DNA from: Desulfamplus sp.
GTDB lineage: Bacteria > Desulfobacterota > Desulfobacteria > Desulfobacterales > Desulfobacteraceae
Direction: 5' to 3'
NCBI GenBank assembly: GCA_015232555.1
Contig: JADFZJ010000012.1
Coordinates: forward strand, 1 to 64,000
Length of the DNA: 64,000 bases
Position 1 is the stretch's first letter; each line of letters opens with the position of its first letter. Positions 59,538-64,000 of the stretch are shown piece by piece. The position numbers and the translations under genes were made by a program. Under the pieces are notes generated by a model. The model made no database searches, had not been told where the DNA came from, and saw only the letters and a program-made list of their open reading frames with translations.

Positions 59538-60770
59538 ATGTTAAAAAATAAAACAATCATTTTGGGTGTATGCGGAGGCATTGCTGCCTATAAATCGGTA
59601 GAGCTTTTGCGGCTTATGAAAAAAGCAGGGGCTAACGTAAAAGTTGCTATGACCCGCTCTGCTACAAAATTTGTTGGAGAGACAACTTTTCGGGTTCTTT
59701 CAGAAAATGATGTTATGACAGCTCTTTTTGACTTTGAAGGAACAGGCACTCTTAACTCACAAGAGGCATCAGTTCAACACATTGAGTGGGCAAGTCAGGC
59801 TGATGCTGTTGTTATTGCCCCTGCCACAGCCAATATAATCGGAAAATTAGCAAACGGCATTGCAGATGATGCACTCTCCACAATGATGATGGCAGTAACT
59901 TCTCCAGTAATCATCTGCCCGTCAATGAATACTCACATGTATGAAAATAGGGCTGTTCAGCGTAATCTTGATATTTTAGAGCAAGACGGAATGTTTATTC
60001 TTGAACCAGGAACAGGAGAGCTTGCCTGCAAAACAAGCGGGGCTGGTCGTCTCCCTGAACCTGCGTTGATTTTTGACAGGCTTGTCAAAATTTTCTATTC
60101 AAAAGATTTCACAGGTAAAAATATTCTCATATCAGCGGGTCCCACAAGAGAAGCACTTGATCCTGTAAGGTATATAAGCAACCACTCTTCTGGCAAAATG
60201 GGATATGCAGTTGCTGAAGCTGCGGAAAAAAGAGGAGGTTTGGTTACTCTTGTGTCTGGTCCAACTGCCCTTTCTCCGCCCGTTGGTGTCAATTTCGTAC
60301 CTGTAGAGAGTGCAAGAGAGATGGCAGACGCAATGCTCGAACTTATGGACAATGCTGATATAATTATTAAGGTTGCTGCAGTTGCTGATTACAGACCTTT
60401 AGTATCACATGAAAACAAGATAAAAAAGCGGGATAATCCTAAATCATCTATCTCAATTGAGCTTACAGAAAATCCTGATATCCTTAAAATGTTAGGCAAA
60501 AAAAAACAGAAACATCAATTCCTTGCAGGTTTTGCAGCAGAAACCACTAATCTTGACACCAATGCTATGTCAAAAATGGAGGAAAAAAATTTAGATATGA
60601 TTGTCGGCAACATTGTTGGGGTAAAAGGTTCGGGATTTGAAGCTGATACCAATAAGGTTAAATTCTTTTTTCGAGACGGCACGATTGATGATCTGCCGTT
60701 GATGGAGAAAGCTCAGGTGGCTCACATGCTTCTTGATCATATAATTTCAAATGTAAATTTTAAAAAATAG
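59538..60770 (+). CDS. coaBC: bifunctional phosphopantothenoylcysteine decarboxylase/synthase
   Basis: CoaBC makes 4'-phosphopantetheine for coenzyme A. The FMN-binding CoaC half (about 1-190) has GVCGGIAAYKS (10-20), the active-site His in VQHIEWA (about 80), PSMNTHMYEN and the flap Cys in GELACKTSGAGR. The CoaB half begins KNILISAGPTREALDPVRYI and ISNHSSGKMG and ends with the Lys loop. Length 410 aa is normal. It opens the run coaBC-UDG-xerC-hslV-hslU. Confidence 0.97.
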   Translation: MLKNKTIILGVCGGIAAYKSVELLRLMKKAGANVKVAMTRSATKFVGETTFRVLSENDVMTALFDFEGTGTLNSQEASVQHIEWASQADAVVIAPATANIIGKLANGIADDALSTMMMAVTSPVIICPSMNTHMYENRAVQRNLDILEQDGMFILEPGTGELACKTSGAGRLPEPALIFDRLVKIFYSKDFTGKNILISAGPTREALDPVRYISNHSSGKMGYAVAEAAEKRGGLVTLVSGPTALSPPVGVNFVPVESAREMADAMLELMDNADIIIKVAAVADYRPLVSHENKIKKRDNPKSSISIELTENPDILKMLGKKKQKHQFLAGFAAETTNLDTNAMSKMEEKNLDMIVGNIVGVKGSGFEADTNKVKFFFRDGTIDDLPLMEKAQVAHMLLDHIISNVNFKK

Positions 60771-60788
60771 TCAGATTGGAATAAGGCT

Positions 60789-61568
60789 GTGTTAAGAAAC
60801 GAATTTTTTCAGATACTTCAAGAGAGTGTAAACCTATTTTCATGGAACAAGGAAATAGGGATTGAATACCTTGATATATCTGAAGAGTCTGTCAGAATAA
60901 TAAACGGCTGGGAGACTAAACAGACATTTATTCTTTCTCAGCAGTCTTCACAGATTGAAAAATCTCTTTTGACTCAAGAGAGTAAACTTAAGCCTTTACC
61001 CCCTGCAAATAGTTTTAAACCAGTTCAGGTTAATGCTTCAAGCAGTTTGAATCTTCAAACACAGAGCAATATTCATCTTGATAGTAATATTAACTGTGAA
61101 GGAGATATTAATTCACAAATATTTTTTTTTGCTGAACACTTCTTTTATACAGACCCTGCTGGTGAGCTTTTTACTAAAATATTGAAAGCCATGAATCTCA
61201 GAAGTGAGATAGTCTGTCTATGCACCTTTCCAACGCTTGATTATAAAGCTGGTATTCCACGAGTGCGTCAACAGGTAACTGCTATTAGAGATCAGGTAGA
61301 GCAGTGCATAACAGATGTCAAATTGCGTACCAATGGCTTCTATCCTCAAATAATCTGTACGCTTGGGGATTCGGCATTAAAAATTATGATGGGAAGAGAG
61401 TATCTGCTCACAGCCTCAAGAGGAAGGTTTCATAACTATAACGGAGTTCGCCTTATGCCTACTTATCATCCGACACAGATTGTATCTGATGCAAGCCTAA
61501 AACGGCTCGTGTGGGAAGATATAAAGCAGATTATCTCAATAATGCGGCTACAATCCCCTAAAGTTTAA
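60789..61568 (+). CDS. uracil-DNA glycosylase-like protein (family 4 fold, degenerate)
   Basis: The C-terminal half matches family-4 UDG: ICTLGDSALKIMMG, SRGRFH and the DNA-binding motif MPTYHPTQIV, then WEDIKQI. The N-terminal signatures are changed. Motif A, normally GEGPG with acidic residues, reads AEHFFYTDPAGELF, and the CxxC pair that starts the 4Fe-4S site is absent. A Gln/Ser/Asn-rich insert fills about 60-105. Start GTG is 19 bp after coaBC. Repair activity is therefore uncertain; it may be a diverged enzyme with another substrate. Confidence 0.72.
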   Translation: MLRNEFFQILQESVNLFSWNKEIGIEYLDISEESVRIINGWETKQTFILSQQSSQIEKSLLTQESKLKPLPPANSFKPVQVNASSSLNLQTQSNIHLDSNINCEGDINSQIFFFAEHFFYTDPAGELFTKILKAMNLRSEIVCLCTFPTLDYKAGIPRVRQQVTAIRDQVEQCITDVKLRTNGFYPQIICTLGDSALKIMMGREYLLTASRGRFHNYNGVRLMPTYHPTQIVSDASLKRLVWEDIKQIISIMRLQSPKV

Positions 61569-61577
61569 TGGATTATA

Positions 61578-62501
61578 ATGCTAACGCTTTTAAAATCATT
61601 TCTTGATACTCTTGAGGCTGAAAAGGGATACTCTCGGCATACCATTACTGCATATAAAAAAGATCTGAGTGACTATATCCGCTATCTTGAAACAAAATCT
61701 GAAACAGTGTCAGAAAACAGTGAAAAAGAGTTATTGACCGATGAAACTTTTTTGATTCTTGTAAGAAATAACTATAAAATGATTGTTAGAGATTATATTG
61801 CCTATCTTGCTGGAACTGGAATCAAAAAAAGCTCTACTGCAAGAAAACTGTCAGCCCTAAAATCTTTCTTCAATAATCTTGTCCGCAGCAAAGCGATTGA
61901 AGTTAATCCTGCAGATATGGTTCCAATGCCAAAATTGCCCCGTAAAATTCCAGACTTCCTAACTGTAGATGATATATTCTTTTTGCTGGACTCTATTGAA
62001 TCAGATTCTCTGTTTGGAAAGAGAAATCTTGCCATTATTGAGACATTTTACTCAACTGGCATCAGATTGTCTGAAATGGCTGCCCTTAACTTTGACGATA
62101 TTGATTTTGAAAGACAGTTTATAAAAATTTCATCGGGTAAAGGTGATAAAGACAGGATTGTACCTGTTGGAGAGAGAGCTTTACAGGCAATTCTTCAATA
62201 CAGGCATACACTTGGGTATAGATTTGCTCCTCTTTTTTTGAATAAAAATTTAACACGCCTTTCGACTCGTTCCATGGGACGCATTCTTGACAATATTGTT
62301 AAGGCGTGCAGTCTAAGAATACACGTATCTCCGCATACTCTTCGACACTCATTTGCAACCCACATGCTTGATGCAGGAGCTGATCTTCGCGGCATACAGG
62401 AAATTTTGGGACACGCAAGTTTATCTACAACACAGATATACACACATGTTACTATTGATAAGCTGATGGAGGTGTATGACAAGGCACATCCGAGGAGTTA
62501 G
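61578..62501 (+). CDS. xerC: tyrosine recombinase XerC
   Basis: XerC/D resolve chromosome dimers at dif with FtsK. The core-binding domain (about 3-105) and catalytic domain have the full set: Arg163 (TGIRLSE), Lys188 (SSGKGDK), His253 and Arg256 (HTLRHSF), His279 (GHASL) and Tyr288 (IYTHV). Length 307 aa is typical. It sits in the conserved gene neighbourhood before hslVU, as in many bacteria. No dif-like site was recognised in the window. Confidence 0.95.
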   Translation: MLTLLKSFLDTLEAEKGYSRHTITAYKKDLSDYIRYLETKSETVSENSEKELLTDETFLILVRNNYKMIVRDYIAYLAGTGIKKSSTARKLSALKSFFNNLVRSKAIEVNPADMVPMPKLPRKIPDFLTVDDIFFLLDSIESDSLFGKRNLAIIETFYSTGIRLSEMAALNFDDIDFERQFIKISSGKGDKDRIVPVGERALQAILQYRHTLGYRFAPLFLNKNLTRLSTRSMGRILDNIVKACSLRIHVSPHTLRHSFATHMLDAGADLRGIQEILGHASLSTTQIYTHVTIDKLMEVYDKAHPRS

Positions 62502-62655
62502 GAATTATCATTAGAGCAAAAAAAATAAATGTATTTTTAAAAGTTAGAAGCAAGCCACTCGTTTTATGAGATTACGCTGGTAAAAATTCAGCTTTAAATG
62601 TAAAAAATCAGGGTGTATAAATGTTACGCCCATAAACAAAGGAATACAAATAATT

Positions 62656-63192
62656 ATGACAGAACAGTTTCACGGAACAACAATTCTTGCACTGCGTCAC
62701 AAAGGAAAGGTTGTTGTGGCAGGCGATGGACAGGTAACTTTGGGCAATACAATTACAAAACACCATGCAAAAAAGGTTCGGCGGATATATAATAATAAAA
62801 TTATCACAGGATTTGCAGGGGCTACGGCTGATGCCCTTCATCTTGCGGAAAAGTTGGAGCAAAAACTTGAGCGTTTCAACGGAAATTTAACAAGAGGTGC
62901 AGTAGAGCTTGCAAGAGAGTGGAGAACAGATAAATATTTAAGAAAACTTGAGGCAATGATGATTGCAGCAGACGAGATAAATACATATCTTCTTTCTGGT
63001 AACGGAGATGTTATTGAGCCTGACGAGGGGGTTATCAGCATCGGCTCGGGAAGTGTGGCAGCCCATGCAGCAGCACAGGCAATGATGCGACACACTGACC
63101 TTGATGCAAGGACTATTGTGGAGAATGCTATGGCTATTGCAGCGTCACTTTGTATTTACACCAATACCCATATAACTATTGAAGAGATATGA
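62656..63192 (+). CDS. hslV: ATP-dependent protease subunit HslV
   Basis: This is the proteolytic core of the HslUV (ClpQY) protease. The mature N-terminal catalytic Thr is Thr8 in HGTTILALR, so a seven-residue propeptide must be removed. E. coli HslV lacks such a propeptide, but short ones are usual elsewhere. KVVVAGDGQVTLG and GSGSVAAHAAAQAM are conserved. Length is 178 aa. hslU follows 59 bp downstream. The C-terminal codons are repeated in the gap. Confidence 0.97.
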   Translation: MTEQFHGTTILALRHKGKVVVAGDGQVTLGNTITKHHAKKVRRIYNNKIITGFAGATADALHLAEKLEQKLERFNGNLTRGAVELAREWRTDKYLRKLEAMMIAADEINTYLLSGNGDVIEPDEGVISIGSGSVAAHAAAQAMMRHTDLDARTIVENAMAIAASLCIYTNTHITIEEI

Positions 63193-63234
63193 GAAAAGTA
63201 ATCAATTCATTCAAACAAACCATTGAAGAGATAT
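63178..63234 (+). repeat. duplicated hslV 3' end
   Basis: The 13-mer attgaagagatat at 63178-63190 (end of hslV, then TGA) occurs again at 63222-63234 before TAA. The flanks agree partly (gagaaaa near both). Confidence 0.75.
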
Positions 63235-63251
63235 AAAAGAGAAAAATTATA

Positions 63252-64000
63252 ATGATGAAAGATTTAAAACCACGAGAAATAGTAGAAAAACTTGACAGAT
63301 ATATAATTGGACAAAAAAATGCAAAAAAATCGGTTGCTATTGCCTTGAGAAACCGCTGGAGAAGAAAGCAAGTATCTGAAGACCTTAGGGACGAGATTGC
63401 ACCTAAGAACATTATCCTTATTGGCTCAACAGGCGTTGGTAAGACAGAAATTGCAAGACGTCTTGCAAATCTTACTGATTCGCCATTCTACAAGGTAGAG
63501 GCATCAAAATTTACAGAAGTTGGATATGTTGGACGTGATGTTGAGTCCATGATTCGTGATCTTGTAGAGCTGACAGTTAATAACGTAAAGGCAAAACAGC
63601 AGGAGGCGGTTCAGGAAAAGGCAGCAACCATTGCAGAAGAGCGGGTGCTGGATTTGTTGTTGCCAGGTTCAGAAGCAAAACCAAATGGTTCTATTGCTGG
63701 TTTTGAACCTGATGGGCAATATGAAAATGAGATAGATATTAATAATTCCGTTAATTTTCCCACTAATATAGCTACTGAAATAATAGAGTCTATTCAAGAG
63801 AGCGAAAACAAGATTGATATTGTTACTTCAAAGTCAGATAAAAATATATCTTCAACCCGTGAAAAGCTGCGAAAAATGCTTAAAGCTGGAAAGTTAGATA
63901 GCCGTCTTGTTGATATGGATGTTCCATCAAGAGCCATGCCAATGATTGAGATTTTTACCAATGCAGGCATGGAGGAGATGGGTATTAACATGAAGGATAT
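63252..64000 (+). CDS. hslU: HslU ATPase subunit (5' part, cut by window end)
   Basis: This AAA+ unfoldase pairs with HslV. About 249 codons are present. The start is [20 protein letters not shown] and Walker A is GSTGVGKTE (normally GPTGVGKTE). [20 protein letters not shown] follows, which is diagnostic. The I-domain begins near 115 and carries an Asn/Glu/Ile-rich insert around 145-185. The start could be ATG 63252 or 63255. The rest lies beyond the window. Confidence 0.95.
   Translation, partial: MMKDLKPREIVEKLDRYIIGQKNAKKSVAIALRNRWRRKQVSEDLRDEIAPKNIILIGSTGVGKTEIARRLANLTDSPFYKVEASKFTEVGYVGRDVESMIRDLVELTVNNVKAKQQEAVQEKAATIAEERVLDLLLPGSEAKPNGSIAGFEPDGQYENEIDINNSVNFPTNIATEIIESIQESENKIDIVTSKSDKNISSTREKLRKMLKAGKLDSRLVDMDVPSRAMPMIEIFTNAGMEEMGINMKD

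Overview
The window is a typical AT-rich bacterial chromosome segment. The gene content points to a Desulfobacterota member (Desulfobacterales-like). The supporting evidence is a GspG-to-GspN pseudopilin operon, the selenocysteine factor SelB, a second EF-G and an EF-G-like GTPase, a B12-binding/UroD-type methyltransferase operon, many hybrid histidine kinases, a coaBC-UDG-xerC-hslV-hslU run, and a small protein family (28.2 kb) that I know mainly from sulfate reducers. The species cannot be named from sequence alone. No rRNA, tRNA, prophage, CRISPR array or intact insertion sequence was seen.

Layout. 0-0.85 kb: a wrecked Rpn-family nuclease gene with an inverted-repeat leader. 0.9-7 kb (+): isoprenoid/rRNA cluster ispA-dxs-tlyA, then an EF-G-like GTPase lacking the catalytic His. 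7.2-9.3 kb (-): fabG-tilS. 9.4-14 kb: RlmD-like and THUMP RNA methyltransferases around a lipase-like hydrolase. 14-16.9 kb (-): eno-pyrG. 17.2-21 kb (+): a Cys-rich small protein, EF-G and dapA. 21-27.6 kb: YkgJ-type protein, a hybrid kinase overlapping a membrane PIG-L deacetylase, and an unknown protein. 27.6-28.6 kb (-): MGMT and a conserved small protein. 28.8-35.3 kb (-): gspGHIJKLMN. 35.4-37.8 kb: a glycerol kinase remnant, a small membrane protein and selB. 37.9-41 kb (+): exported beta-carbonic anhydrase, a PAS-class III cyclase and a coiled-coil protein. 41-44 kb: hydrolase and a U32 protein. 44.3-48.3 kb (+): B12-binding protein, UroD-like methyltransferase, DUF1638 protein and histidine kinase in one operon, followed by two more sensor kinases and a long LOG-family protein up to 55.3 kb. 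55.4-59.2 kb (-): PhoH-PIN ATPase, then a kinase/response-regulator pair flanked by inverted copies of a 51-nt repeat. 59.5-64 kb (+): coaBC, UDG-like, xerC, hslV and the start of hslU.

How parts fit together. Housekeeping genes (isoprenoids, translation and RNA modification, CoA, CTP, glycolysis) alternate with a rich signalling repertoire. Two local pairings suggest specific sensing circuits. One is a carbonic anhydrase next to a cyclase carrying the Thr signature of the bicarbonate-responsive class IIIb. The other is a sensor-type B12 protein and corrinoid-methyltransferase-like enzyme translationally linked to a histidine kinase. The DNA carries several short dispersed palindromes, repeated small tandem duplications at gene ends, and a GGGYAGGG octamer found almost only on one strand (about 14:1 by eye), which resembles a chromosome-polarity (KOPS-like) signal.
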